Shown in pieces: positions 1 to 9,289 of a stretch of 64,000 nucleotides of DNA. The DNA is taken from contig NZ_JACHWR010000001.1 of NCBI RefSeq assembly GCF_014191495.1, forward strand, positions 744,001-808,000. Direction: 5' to 3'. The DNA is from Nocardioides soli. Lineage in GTDB: Bacteria; Actinomycetota; Actinomycetes; Propionibacteriales; Nocardioidaceae. Positions within the stretch are counted from its first letter, which is position 1; every line of letters starts with the position of its first letter. Under the pieces are notes generated by a model that was given only the letters and a program-made list of their open reading frames with translations, searched no databases and had not been told where the DNA came from. Both the position numbers and the translations under genes were made by a program.

Positions 1-403
1 GCAGCGTGCGGCCCGTGGACGGCGAGATCGCGCCGTACGTCGTCTGCTCGACGAAGTAGCCGTTCTCGTAGACGCCGAGGAACAGCTCCTGCACCACCGC
101 GTGGTGGTTGCGGGTCGTGGTGCGGGTGTAGAGGTCGTAGGTCAGGCCGAGGGACGCGAGGTCCTCGGCGATGATCCGGTGGTTCCGGTCGGCGAGCTGC
201 TGCGGGGTCAGCCCGGCCTCGTCGGCGGCGATCAGGATCGGGGTGCCGTGCTCATCGGAGCCGGAGACCATGAGCACGTCGTGGCCGGCCATCCGCATGT
301 ACCGACTGAAGACGTCGGAGGGCACGCCGAACCCGGCCACGTGGCCGATGTGGCGCGGGCCGTTCGCGTACGGCCAGGCGACTGCGGACAGGACTCTGCT
401 CAT
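1..403 (-). CDS. metG: Methionyl-tRNA synthetase, N-terminal part (cut by window edge)
   Basis: Charges tRNA-Met with methionine in the cytoplasm. Only the first 134 residues are in the window; the gene continues past the left edge on the minus strand. The start is the ATG whose complement is at 401-403. The class I nucleotide-binding signature HIGH is at residues 18-21, preceded by the typical PYANGPR stretch. SGSDEHGTP follows near residues 47-55, characteristic of MetRS. Identification is firm from these motifs. The C-terminal KMSKS and anticodon-binding parts cannot be seen. Confidence 0.95.
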   Translation of the reverse strand, partial: MSRVLSAVAWPYANGPRHIGHVAGFGVPSDVFSRYMRMAGHDVLMVSGSDEHGTPILIAADEAGLTPQQLADRNHRIIAEDLASLGLTYDLYTRTTTRNHHAVVQELFLGVYENGYFVEQTTYGAISPSTGRTL

Positions 404-474
404 GGGGCAATCCTAGGGATCGGGCGCCAGCCGATTCCGGCCGCGTCCGGCGGTGGGCGGCCGGGCCCGCCGCG

Positions 475-522
475 GGACGTCATACGGACAGTGTGTCCGC
501 TTGCTCGGAACGTATGACGTCC
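475..522. terminator. Long inverted repeat between two leftward genes
   Basis: Perfect 12-bp arms (475-486 and 511-522, GGACGTCATACG and its complement) enclose a 24-nt loop. The loop region starts with a smaller dyad, GGACA-gtg-TGTCC (486-498). It lies just past the stop of the leftward gene ending at 531 and about 70 bp upstream of metG. It may be a factor-independent terminator without a T tract, or a regulatory dyad for metG. Position favours terminator; the nested dyad leaves an operator possible. Confidence 0.5.
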
Positions 523-530
523 GCGCGCGC

Positions 531-1073
531 TCACCGGACCTGACGGCCGGCGAACGACGCGAGCTGCTGGTAGGGCCCGGCGTCGTCGGGCGTCGACTGC
601 TCGGGGCCGAAGGCCGGGGCGCGGTTGTCGGCGGTGAGGTGGGCGCGCAGGAACGCGAGCCCCCGCGCGGCGACCTCGGGCTCCAGCCGGTCGACCGGTA
701 CGCCGATCGCGGTCGCGAGGTCCCAGGTGTGGACGGCGATCTCGGCGGTCTGCCAGTCGGCGCTCGCCGGCGCGGCGGCGACACCCTCGTGCCATGCGTG
801 GATCAGGTCGTCCCCGGCCACCCGGAAGGCCGGGCCCCAGCCCTCCGCGACGTGGGCGGGCGGCGCCGCCCAGTCGGGCTGACCGCCCCGCATCATCGTC
901 AGGAACCGACCCGGTGCCGCGATCAGGTGATCGGCGAGTGCGGCCACGTCCCAGTCGCCGCACGGCGTGGGCTGCGAGAGCGCGTCGGGGTGCACCTGGT
1001 CGAGGACGTCGCCGGCCTGGTCGAGTGCCTTCGCGAGCACCCGTACCTCGTCGCCCCAGTCGGCGTCGGCCAT
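531..1073 (-). CDS. TIGR03086-type metal-binding protein (mycothiol maleylpyruvate isomerase / DinB superfamily)
   Basis: A 180-residue protein of the DinB/MDMPI four-helix family, which often uses mycothiol or another thiol as cofactor with a bound divalent metal. PTPCGDWDVAALADHL near residues 32-47 and AEIAVHTWDLATAIG in the second half carry the conserved Trp and the His residues expected to bind metal. The ATG at 1073 is preferred because the longer frame would run into the divergent gene starting at 1096. Substrate is unknown. The family is common in mycothiol-producing actinobacteria. Confidence 0.75.
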   Translation of the reverse strand: MADADWGDEVRVLAKALDQAGDVLDQVHPDALSQPTPCGDWDVAALADHLIAAPGRFLTMMRGGQPDWAAPPAHVAEGWGPAFRVAGDDLIHAWHEGVAAAPASADWQTAEIAVHTWDLATAIGVPVDRLEPEVAARGLAFLRAHLTADNRAPAFGPEQSTPDDAGPYQQLASFAGRQVR

Positions 1074-1095
1074 GGCCTTATCGTAGCGTCGGAGC

Positions 1096-1770
1096 ATGAC
1101 CACGCTGATCGCGGAGGACCTGCTGCTGCTCGTGCTCGACGACGACAAGGGCACGGTCACCACCGCCTATCCGCAGACCGCGCTCGGCGGCGCCGTGCTC
1201 GTCGAGCTCGCGCTCGACGGCGCGGTGGAGGTCGAGGAGAAGACCAGCGTCTGGCGCTCGGCGAAGGTGTCCCCGGTCGCGGCGCACCGGCCGGACGACG
1301 ACATCCTCGGCGCGGCGTACGACGTCGTCGCGGAGAAGCCGCGCACCGCGCAGGACCTCGTCGACCGGCTCGGCAAGGGACTCAAGGAGCGGCTGGCGGA
1401 CCGGCTCGTCGAGCGGGGCGTCCTCGAGCGGCAGGAGGGCCGGGTGCTGGGCCTCTTCCCGCGCACCCGCTGGCCGGCGGTCGACTCCGGCCACGAGGAG
1501 CAGGTACGCCGGGCGCTCACCGGTGCGCTCGTGCAGGGGCTGACCCCGGACCAGCGCACCGGGGCGCTGGTCGCGCTGCTGAGCGCGATCGACAAGGCGC
1601 ACAAGGTCGTCGACCATGACGGGCTGCCCACCAAGGAGGTCCGCAAGCGGGCCAAGGAGATCAGCGAGGGCGCCTGGGCGGCCAAGGCGGTCCGCGACGC
1701 GATCAGCGCGTCGACGGCCGCGATCGCGATGATCGCCGCCGGCGGCGCGGTCGCTGCCGGCTCCTCGTGA
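1096..1770 (+). CDS. GPP34 (GOLPH3/VPS74-like) family protein
   Basis: A 224-residue protein matching the bacterial GPP34 family, homologous to eukaryotic GOLPH3, which binds phosphatidylinositol-4-phosphate. It opens with TLIAEDLLLLVLDDDKG, then an all-helical domain with LGGAVLVELALDGAVEV and DRLVERGVLERQEGRVLGLFPR, and ends in an Ala/Gly-rich hydrophobic stretch (about residues 198-224). It starts 22 bp from the divergent DinB-type gene, so the two share a very short promoter region. Its bacterial function is not established; lipid or membrane association is only an analogy. Confidence 0.85.
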   Translation: MTTLIAEDLLLLVLDDDKGTVTTAYPQTALGGAVLVELALDGAVEVEEKTSVWRSAKVSPVAAHRPDDDILGAAYDVVAEKPRTAQDLVDRLGKGLKERLADRLVERGVLERQEGRVLGLFPRTRWPAVDSGHEEQVRRALTGALVQGLTPDQRTGALVALLSAIDKAHKVVDHDGLPTKEVRKRAKEISEGAWAAKAVRDAISASTAAIAMIAAGGAVAAGSS

Positions 1771-1773
1771 TCG

Positions 1774-2388
1774 TCAGCTGAAGTCGAGGTCGCCGGTGCG
1801 GCTGCGCTTGAGCTCGTAGAAGTGGTCGTAGCGCGAGAGCGTCACGAACGCGTCCCACATCCGGCCGGCGTCCTCGCCGCGCGGCGCCTTGCTGAGCACC
1901 GGCCCGAAGAACGCGCGCCCGTCGAAGGCGATCGTCGGTGTGCCGACCTCGTTGCCGACCTGGTCCATCCCGCGCCGGTGGGAGGCCGCGATCGCCTCGT
2001 CGTACGACGCGTCGTCCATCGCGTCGGCGTGGGAGAGGTCGAGGCCGGCCTCCTCGAGGGCCGCCTCGATCATCGCGCGATCGCGGTCCTGCTTCTCGAG
2101 GTGGATGCGATTGCCCATCGCGGTGTAGAGGGGCAGCAGCACCTCCTTGCCGTACTTCTCCTCGGCGGCCATCAGCACCCGCACCGGCTCCCACGCGGTG
2201 GCGAGGAACTCGCGGTACTCGTCGGGGATGTCCTTGTCCTGGTTGAGGTACGCCAGGCTCATGATGTGCCAGGTGACCTCGATGTCGCGGACCTTCTCGA
2301 CCTCGAGGATCCACCGCGAGGTGATCCAGGCGAAGGGGCAGGCGGGGTCGAACCAGAAGTCCGCTCCGCGGGTGGGCTGCGTGGTCAT
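1774..2388 (-). CDS. DsbA-family mycothiol-dependent oxidoreductase (Rv2466c-like) with altered active site
   Basis: A 204-residue thioredoxin-fold protein with a helical insertion, close in plan to mycobacterial Rv2466c, a mycothiol-dependent nitroreductase/disulfide reductase. Landmarks are FWFDPACPFAWITSRWILEV (residues 11-30), YTAMGNRIH, GTPTIAFDG (cis-Pro loop) and FFGPVLSKAPRGE. The active site reads C17-P-F-A20, whereas Rv2466c-type enzymes have CPWC. The resolving cysteine is therefore absent, implying monothiol chemistry or mixed-disulfide exchange with mycothiol. The gene ends 3 bp from the convergent GPP34 gene, and chrA ends 2 bp upstream of its start. Confidence 0.85.
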   Translation of the reverse strand: MTTQPTRGADFWFDPACPFAWITSRWILEVEKVRDIEVTWHIMSLAYLNQDKDIPDEYREFLATAWEPVRVLMAAEEKYGKEVLLPLYTAMGNRIHLEKQDRDRAMIEAALEEAGLDLSHADAMDDASYDEAIAASHRRGMDQVGNEVGTPTIAFDGRAFFGPVLSKAPRGEDAGRMWDAFVTLSRYDHFYELKRSRTGDLDFS

Positions 2389-2390
2389 AC

Positions 2391-3494
<1,104 letters not shown>

Positions 3495-3542
3495 CTCACG
3501 GCCTTTTCCGGTCGGGGGAAGCACAGTGCAAGGATGACGCAC

Positions 3543-6113
3543 ATGCCTGGAACCAACCTCACCCGGGACGAAGCCGCCACCCGCGCCGCCCTCCTGGACG
3601 TCACGTCGTACTCCATCGACCTGGACCTCACGACGGCCACGAATGGGCAGAGCACGACCTTCGGCTCGACCACCACCATCCGGTTCACCTGCGCCGAGCC
3701 CGGTGCCGAGACGTTCGCCGACCTCGTCGACGCGACGGTCCACGAGATCACGCTGAACGGCGAGTCGCTCGACCCCGCCACGGCGTACGCCGACAGCCGG
3801 ATCGCGCTTGCGGGCCTACAGGCCGACAACGAGCTGGTGGTCCGGGCGGACTGCACCTACTCGCGCACGGGCGAGGGCCTGCACCGCTTCGTCGACCCCG
3901 CCGACGACCGCGTCTACCTCTACTCGCAGTTCGAGGTGCCGGACGCCCGCCGCGTCTACACGACGTTCGAGCAGCCCGACCTCAAGGCGCCGTTCACCTT
4001 CACCGTGACCGCGCCCGACCACTGGAAGGTCGTCTCCAACTCCCCCACGCCGGCGCCGGAGCCGGCGGCCCAGGGCACGGCGGTCTGGCGGTTCGCGCCG
4101 ACCAAGCCGATCTCGACGTACATCACCGCGATCGTGGCCGGCGAGTACCACGAGGTCCAGCACGTCTACCGGGGCAAGCACGGCGACATCCCGCTCGGCC
4201 ACTACTGCCGCCAGTCGCTGGTCGAGCACCTCGACGTCGACGAGCTCGTGAAGCTGACCGAGCAGGGCTTCGCGTTCTTCGAGGACGCCTTCGACTACCC
4301 GTACCCCTTCGGCAAGTACGACCAGCTCTACGTGCCGGAGTACAACATGGGCGCGATGGAGAACGCCGGCTGCGTGACGCTGCGCGACGAGTACCTCCCC
4401 CGCAGCCGCCAGCCGCGCTCGTTCTACGAGTTCCGCTGCTCGGTGATCCTGCACGAGATGGCGCACATGTGGTTCGGCGACCTGGTGACCATGAAGTGGT
4501 GGGACGACCTCTGGCTCAACGAGTCGTTCGCCGAGTGGGCCTGCTACCACGCCGAGGTCGAGGCCACCGAGTTCGTCGACTCCTGGACCGGCTTCGCCAA
4601 CGCCCGCAAGCAGACCGGCTACCGCCAGGACCAGCTGCCGAGCACCCACCCGATCGCCGCGGACAACTACGACCTGCGCGCGGTCGAGGTCAACTTCGAC
4701 ATGATCACCTACGCCAAGGGCGCGTCGGTGCTCAAGCAGCTGGTCGCCTGGGTCGGCCTCGAGCCGTTCCTCCAGGGCCTGCGGCAGTACTTCAAGGACT
4801 TCGAGTACGCCAACTCCGAGTTCAGCGACCTGCTCGCCGCGCTCGAGAAGGCGTCGGGCCGCGAGCTCACCGGCTGGGCGGGCGAGTGGCTGCAGACCGC
4901 CGGCGTGAACACGCTGGCGCCGGAGTTCGAGCTGGCCGACGACGGCAGCTACGCGACCTTCGCGGTGCGGCAGAGCGCGCACCCCGACTGGCCGACGCTG
5001 CGCCGACACCGGATCGGCATCGGCCTGTACGACGAGGTGGGAGGCCGCCTGGTGCGCCGCACGTCCGTCGAGATCGACGTCGAGGGCGCGCACACCGAGG
5101 TCGCCGAGCTGGTCGGCCAGCGGCAGCCCGACCTGCTGCTGCTCAACGACGGCGACCTGACCTACGCGAAGATCCGCCTCGACGAGCGCTCCCTCGCCAC
5201 CGTCGTCGCCGGGCTGTCGAAGCTCGACGACTCGCTGGCCCGGGCGCTGGTCTGGGGCGCCACATGGGACATGACCCGCGACGCGGAGATGTCGGCCACC
5301 GACTACGTCGCGCTGGTGCTCGCGAACATCGGCGAGGAGACCGACGCCTGGGGCGTCAGCCGGATCCCGACGTACGCCCTGCAGGCGGTGAACCAGTTCG
5401 CCGCGCCGGACAACCGGGTCGCGCTGCGCGCCCGCTTCGAGAGCGGCCTGCGCGAGCTGCTGCTCGCGGCAGCGCCGGGCAGCGACCAGCAGCTCACCTT
5501 CGTCCGCACCTACGCCTCCGTCGCGCACAGCGACCAGGCGATCGCGGACCTGGAGGCGCTGCTCGACGGCGGCCTCACCGTCGAGGGCCTCGCGGTCGAC
5601 CAGGACCTGCGCTGGTCGCTGATCACCGGCCTCGCCGTCAACGGCCGCGAGGGCAACCGCATCGAGACCGAGGCGGCCGCCGACAACACGATCTCCGGCC
5701 AGGAGCACGCGGCCGCGGCCCGTGCCTCGCGTCCGACCGCCGAGGCCAAGGCCGAGGCGTGGGACCTCGCGATGGTGCGCGACGACGTCGCCAACGAGAC
5801 CCAGCGCAGCGTCGTGCTCGCCTTCCAGCGGGTCGGCCAGGACGACGTGCTCGCGCCGTACGTCGAGAAGTACCTCGCGGCCGCCGACACCATGTGGGAG
5901 GAGAAGGGCACCCAGCGGGCGTCGACCGCGCTGGAGTTCATCTTCCCGCGCCAGCTCGCCAGCCAGGAGCTGCTCGACCGGGTCGACGCCTGGCTCGAGT
6001 CGTCCTCGGCCAACCCGGCAGCGAAGCGGTACGTCAACGAGGGCCGTGCCGACGTCGCCCGCGCACTGGCCGCCCAGGCCAAGGACGCCGAGTCGGCGCC
6101 AGTTTCCCGCTGA
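3543..6113 (+). CDS. pepN: Aminopeptidase N (M1 family zinc metallopeptidase)
   Basis: A cytosolic 856-residue M1 aminopeptidase that removes N-terminal residues from peptides. The exopeptidase motif GAMEN is at about residues 270-274. The zinc site HEMAH begins at residue 304, with the third ligand in NESFAEW about 20 residues later. The C-terminal half is the helical ERAP1-like domain. The ATG at 3543 is preferred over the one at 3534 because AAGGA lies 8 nt upstream. The last six codons lie within a repeat (6091-6107) that recurs in the palindrome after the stop codon. Confidence 0.95.
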   Translation: MPGTNLTRDEAATRAALLDVTSYSIDLDLTTATNGQSTTFGSTTTIRFTCAEPGAETFADLVDATVHEITLNGESLDPATAYADSRIALAGLQADNELVVRADCTYSRTGEGLHRFVDPADDRVYLYSQFEVPDARRVYTTFEQPDLKAPFTFTVTAPDHWKVVSNSPTPAPEPAAQGTAVWRFAPTKPISTYITAIVAGEYHEVQHVYRGKHGDIPLGHYCRQSLVEHLDVDELVKLTEQGFAFFEDAFDYPYPFGKYDQLYVPEYNMGAMENAGCVTLRDEYLPRSRQPRSFYEFRCSVILHEMAHMWFGDLVTMKWWDDLWLNESFAEWACYHAEVEATEFVDSWTGFANARKQTGYRQDQLPSTHPIAADNYDLRAVEVNFDMITYAKGASVLKQLVAWVGLEPFLQGLRQYFKDFEYANSEFSDLLAALEKASGRELTGWAGEWLQTAGVNTLAPEFELADDGSYATFAVRQSAHPDWPTLRRHRIGIGLYDEVGGRLVRRTSVEIDVEGAHTEVAELVGQRQPDLLLLNDGDLTYAKIRLDERSLATVVAGLSKLDDSLARALVWGATWDMTRDAEMSATDYVALVLANIGEETDAWGVSRIPTYALQAVNQFAAPDNRVALRARFESGLRELLLAAAPGSDQQLTFVRTYASVAHSDQAIADLEALLDGGLTVEGLAVDQDLRWSLITGLAVNGREGNRIETEAAADNTISGQEHAAAARASRPTAEAKAEAWDLAMVRDDVANETQRSVVLAFQRVGQDDVLAPYVEKYLAAADTMWEEKGTQRASTALEFIFPRQLASQELLDRVDAWLESSSANPAAKRYVNEGRADVARALAAQAKDAESAPVSR

Positions 6114-6120
6114 CGCACGT

Positions 6121-6158
6121 CGAGTCGGCGCTAGTTTCCGGAAACTGGCGCCGACTCG
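6121..6158. terminator. 38-bp loopless palindrome between convergent genes
   Basis: Two 19-bp arms meet at TTCC/GGAA with a single mismatch. The site lies between the stop of pepN and the stop of the convergent DUF5130 gene, so it could terminate both. The 17-base core AGTCGGCGCCAGTTTCC also occurs as a direct copy at 6091-6107, inside the end of pepN. A third copy of a terminator arm within coding sequence suggests a small mobile palindromic (REP-like) element. Confidence 0.7.
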
Positions 6159-6176
6159 GCCATCAGGACCGAGCGC

Positions 6177-6560
6177 TCAGGACTCAGTGTGGAGGGCCTC
6201 CGGGGCGCGGGCGTGGTCGGCCAGCATCTGGATGCCGCGGCGCAGGCCGCCGACCAGATCGCCGTCGGCGAACGACGTCCGCATCTGCAGCGCGGCGAGC
6301 TCGACCTCCTGGTCGGTCAGCGAGCGGCGGACGACGGCGCCGGTGACGATCTCGAGCACCCGGGCCGCCGGGTCGAGCATGATCATCACGCTGCGCTCGG
6401 GCGCGACGAGCGCGGCGTGCAGCTGGGTGGCGAAGCCACGGGAGTCCGGACCCGAGCGACCGACGAAGACGCTGAACTCGAAGCGCGAGACCTGCTCGGC
6501 CGCGCGGATCGCCTCGTCGATCTGGAAGCGCTCGGCGCCGTTGAACTCACCAACGCCCAC
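6177..6560 (-). CDS. DUF5130 (TPM-like) family protein
   Basis: A 127-residue protein of the actinobacterial DUF5130 family, which resembles the TPM-fold (phosphatase/thylakoid-lumen type) domain. Visible features are FNGAERFQIDEAIRAAEQ at the N-terminus, FSVFVGRS, and LDPAARVLEIVTGAVVRRSL in the middle. No signal peptide or membrane segment is present. The start overlaps the end of the next leftward gene by 14 bp, so the two are probably translated from one message. Function is unknown. Confidence 0.75.
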   Translation of the reverse strand: MGVGEFNGAERFQIDEAIRAAEQVSRFEFSVFVGRSGPDSRGFATQLHAALVAPERSVMIMLDPAARVLEIVTGAVVRRSLTDQEVELAALQMRTSFADGDLVGGLRRGIQMLADHARAPEALHTES

Positions 6561-6900
6561 TTGCGCCTCCGGCCTGCGACTCCGTGGCGTCGGGAGCGGG
6601 CAGCTCGGCGGTGCCGGAGCGCGGGCCGCCGAACCACTGGTCCTCGGTGGCCTGGCCGCCCGGCGTGAACCGCTCGCCCTTCACGACACCGGGGATCACC
6701 ACGAGCGCCGTGATGACCAGGAACAGCAGCAGCGGGATGCCTGCGAACACGAGGGCCGCCTCGACCGGGTCGACCGGCGCCGGGTCGCTCCAGCCGACGG
6801 GCACGTCGGCGCCCGCCGGAGCACCGGCGGCGAGGACGAGCGCCCCGGCGAGGAGCACGACGGAGGTACGACGGACGCGGCGGGCGAGCTTGGTGGTCAC
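6547..6900 (-). CDS. Small secreted/membrane protein, unknown function
   Basis: A 117-residue protein with a likely cleavable signal (arginine-rich start, hydrophobic residues about 14-30 ending AGA), then a second hydrophobic segment at about residues 48-72 (AALVFAGIPLLLFLVITALV). The C-terminus is hydrophilic and contains EDQWFGGPR. It is the first gene of a two-gene leftward unit with the DUF5130 protein. The topology suggests a membrane-anchored partner of that protein. No enzymatic motif is visible. Confidence 0.7.
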   Translation of the reverse strand: MTTKLARRVRRTSVVLLAGALVLAAGAPAGADVPVGWSDPAPVDPVEAALVFAGIPLLLFLVITALVVIPGVVKGERFTPGGQATEDQWFGGPRSGTAELPAPDATESQAGGASGRW

Positions 6901-7011
6901 GATGAGAAGGGTATCCGGTGACGGCCGTCACCCGCCCCTCGGGCACAGCACCCCGACCCGGCGTCCGAGCGTCGCACCGGACCTGCCGCACCCTTGGTCG
7001 GTGCGGTAGAC

Positions 7012-8073
7012 ATGGTGGCCATGTTCGGCTTCGAGATGAGCGACCAGTGCGCCGCCGGTGAGCAGCTGTGCAACGTGGTGGAGGACTGGACCGGCAACCA
7101 GACCCTGGCCAACATCTCCGACGTCGTGATCGGCAAGCCCCTCGCGCTGCTGTGGCTGCTGATCCTCTTCCTCGTGGTGCGCTGGGTACTGCACCGTCTC
7201 GTCGACCGGCTCGTGTCCCGGGCCGAGGACGGGATGCTGCCGGACAAGATGAGCAGGTTCGGCCTGCGCGGGAAGGCCGCGCGGAGCGCGGAGGCCCGCG
7301 ACCTGGCCACCCAGACCCGCCGGGTGCAGCGCGCCAAGACGATGGGCGACCTGCTCAAGAGCGTGATCACCGGCCTGCTGATCGCGATCTTCGGCACGAT
7401 GGCGCTCAGCGAGCTGGGCGTGAACATCGCCCCGATCATCGCCTCCGCCGGCATCCTGGGCCTCGCGCTGGGCTTCGGCGCGCAGTCGCTGGTCAAGGAC
7501 TTCCTGTCCGGCATCTTCATGATCTTCGAGGACCAGTACGGCGTGGGCGACGTCGTCGACCTCGGCGAGGCCAGCGGCACCATCGAGGCGGTCAGCCTGC
7601 GGGTCACCCGGCTGCGCGATCTCAACGGCACGGTCTGGTACGTGCCGAACGGCGAGATCCTGCGGGTCGGGAACATGAGCCAGAACTGGTCCCGGGCCGT
7701 CGTCGACGTCAACGTCGGCTACCACGAGGACCTGGCCCGCGTGGAGCGCGTGCTCCGCGAGGTCGCGCACGACCTGTGGCAGGACGACGACTTCCGCGGC
7801 ATCGTCATCGAGGAGCCGGAGGTCACGGGAGTCGAGATGTTCACCCCCGACGGCGTCACGCTGCGGGTGTTGCTGAAGACCGCGCCGATGGAGCAGTGGG
7901 GCGTCGCGCGGGCGCTGCGGCAGCGGATCAAGGCCCGGTTCGATCACGAGGGCATCGAGATCGCGCTCCCCCAGCGGGTGGTCTGGCAGCGCGAGGCGCC
8001 GACGCCCGACGGGCCCGAGACGACGACGGCGGGCTCCTCCCCCGCAGGGGAGCAGCCCGCCGTCGATGGCTGA
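7012..8073 (+). CDS. Small-conductance mechanosensitive channel (MscS family)
   Basis: A membrane channel that opens on hypo-osmotic tension. It has a first helix at PLALLWLLILFLVVRW, a second at SVITGLLIAIFGTMAL, and the pore helix IASAGILGLALGFGAQSLVK, followed by the beta-domain (YGVGDVVDLGEASGTIEAV) and the cytosolic vestibule. Upstream in-frame TTG (6994) and downstream ATG (7021) starts are possible; 7012 is a compromise without a strong ribosome-binding site. The last codons form the stem of a terminator. The residues after about 335 are a Pro/Thr-rich tail. Confidence 0.9.
   Translation: MVAMFGFEMSDQCAAGEQLCNVVEDWTGNQTLANISDVVIGKPLALLWLLILFLVVRWVLHRLVDRLVSRAEDGMLPDKMSRFGLRGKAARSAEARDLATQTRRVQRAKTMGDLLKSVITGLLIAIFGTMALSELGVNIAPIIASAGILGLALGFGAQSLVKDFLSGIFMIFEDQYGVGDVVDLGEASGTIEAVSLRVTRLRDLNGTVWYVPNGEILRVGNMSQNWSRAVVDVNVGYHEDLARVERVLREVAHDLWQDDDFRGIVIEEPEVTGVEMFTPDGVTLRVLLKTAPMEQWGVARALRQRIKARFDHEGIEIALPQRVVWQREAPTPDGPETTTAGSSPAGEQPAVDG
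8025..8064 (+). terminator. Terminator hairpin inside the 3' end of the MscS gene
   Basis: Perfect 11-bp arms GACGGCGGGCT (8025-8035) and AGCCCGCCGTC (8054-8064) enclose a further CTCCCC/GGGGAG pairing. The MscS stop is at 8071-8073 and the convergent OsmC gene ends at 8088, so the stem probably serves both directions. There is no T tract, as is usual in this GC range. Confidence 0.65.
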
Positions 8074-8087
8074 GCAGGCGCGCAGCG

Positions 8088-8522
8088 CTACGCCAGCGAC
8101 GCCTCCAGCGTGATGGTGGTGCCGGTCAGCGCCTTGCTCACCGGGCAGCCCTCCTTGGCGGCCTCGGCGGCGGCCACGAAGTCGTCGTTGCTCATGCCCT
8201 CGACCACAGCCTTGACCGTCAGCTTGATGCCGGTGATGCCGGTGCCGGGGGTGAACTCGACCGCCGCCTGGGTGTCCAGCGACGTGGCGGGGGTGCCGGC
8301 CTTCGCGAGGCCGTTGGACAGCGCCATCGAGAAGCACGACGAGTGCGCGGCCGCGATCAGCTCCTCGGGGCTGGTCTTGCCGTTCGCCTCCTCGGCTCGC
8401 GACGGCCAGGAGACGTCGTAGGTGCCGATGCCGGAGGACTCCAGCGTGACCTGGCCGGCGCCCTCGAACAGGGTGCCCTCCCAGTGCGTGGTGGCGATGC
8501 GGGTCGTGGGCATGGTGCTCAT
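8088..8522 (-). CDS. OsmC-family peroxiredoxin
   Basis: A thiol-dependent peroxidase that reduces organic hydroperoxides. Family landmarks are THWEGTLFEGAGQVTLESS at the N-terminus, SPEELIAAAHSSCFSMALSN with the first catalytic Cys, and AAKEGCPVSKAL with the second. Two starts are plausible. The ATG at 8522 lies only 2 nt from GAGGAG; the internal ATG at 8513 has that signal 11 nt upstream. About 141-144 residues, normal for OsmC. It is divergent from a globin, so both may belong to an oxidative/nitrosative stress response. Confidence 0.9.
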   Translation of the reverse strand: MSTMPTTRIATTHWEGTLFEGAGQVTLESSGIGTYDVSWPSRAEEANGKTSPEELIAAAHSSCFSMALSNGLAKAGTPATSLDTQAAVEFTPGTGITGIKLTVKAVVEGMSNDDFVAAAEAAKEGCPVSKALTGTTITLEASLA

Positions 8523-8612
8523 CACTCCTCGTGCGGTTGCTCGGACGACTGGCTGCCGCGAGTCTTGCACGCCGGTGTCGGCACCTCATCGGCTCCCTTG
8601 CAGAATGGACGC

Positions 8613-8987
8613 GTGACGACGTACTACGAGGAGATCGGCGGCTTCGAGACGTTCCGGCGCATCGTGGCGAGGTTCTACGAAGGCGTCGCCGACGACCCGA
8701 TGCTGCGGCCGATGTACCCCGAGGAGGACCTCGGCCCCGCCGAAGAGCGGTTCCTGCTCTTCCTGGTGCAGTACTGGGGTGGCCCCACGACCTACTCCGA
8801 CACCCGCGGCCACCCGCGGCTGCGGATGCGGCACGCACCGTTCGCGGTCACGCCGGACGCGAAGGACCGCTGGCTCACGCACTTCCGCGCGGGCCTCGAC
8901 GAGGTGGGCCTGACACCCGAGCAGGACCAGCAGTTCTGGGACTACGTCACCCACGCCGCGCAGTTCATGGTCAACACCTTCGAGTGA
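8613..8987 (+). CDS. glbO: Truncated hemoglobin, group II (GlbO-like)
   Basis: A 124-residue 2/2 globin that binds heme and O2/NO. The Gly-rich start YYEEIGGFETFRRIVARFY, the YPEEDLGPAEERFLLFLVQYWGGP block and the proximal His74 in RMRHAPF fit group II. A conserved Trp occurs in DRWLTHFRAGL, as expected for the G8 position. GTG start at 8613. Likely role is oxygen handling or NO/peroxide detoxification; it sits head-to-head with OsmC. Confidence 0.92.
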   Translation: MTTYYEEIGGFETFRRIVARFYEGVADDPMLRPMYPEEDLGPAEERFLLFLVQYWGGPTTYSDTRGHPRLRMRHAPFAVTPDAKDRWLTHFRAGLDEVGLTPEQDQQFWDYVTHAAQFMVNTFE

Positions 8988-9091
8988 GGGCCGGGCGGCG
9001 GCGCCGTCGAGTGCAAGATTCCCGCAAGAGACTGGACCCCACGCGGCCGGCGATGCTCAATGGAAGGTGCACGCACCATCCGGGGGACAGT

Positions 9092-9289
9092 ATGGGCATC
9101 ATCGATCTCGTCGACCAGTCGGCAGCGACCGCGCTCGAACACGCGGCGGAGCTCCAGGACCACCTCAAGACAGCGGGCAGCGGCGCCACGATGGCCGAGT
9201 GTCGCGCCGAGATGCACCGCCTCGTCGGAGACATCGTCTCGTTGCGCAACGCCGCCGAGCTGCTCAAGCGCGCGCAGCACGCGGCCTAG
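9092..9289 (+). CDS. Small helical protein, unknown
   Basis: A 65-residue acidic, largely helical protein starting MGIIDLVDQSAATALEHAAE, preceded by GGGGGA 4 nt before the ATG. It has a single Cys and a basic tail (LLKRAQHAA). It overlaps the stop of the convergent thioesterase gene by 4 bp. No family is recognised. The good ribosome-binding site and codon bias support a real gene. Confidence 0.6.
   Translation: MGIIDLVDQSAATALEHAAELQDHLKTAGSGATMAECRAEMHRLVGDIVSLRNAAELLKRAQHAA

Noticed and set aside
3816..5708. Long minus-strand frame opposite pepN
   Set aside because: pepN has a complete M1 active site and correct length. The antisense frame is a GC-skew artefact.
8531..9091. Long plus-strand frame covering the globin in another frame
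   Set aside because: The globin frame has the proximal His and family motifs. The other frame is Arg-rich and only its end (from 9092) has its own ribosome-binding site.
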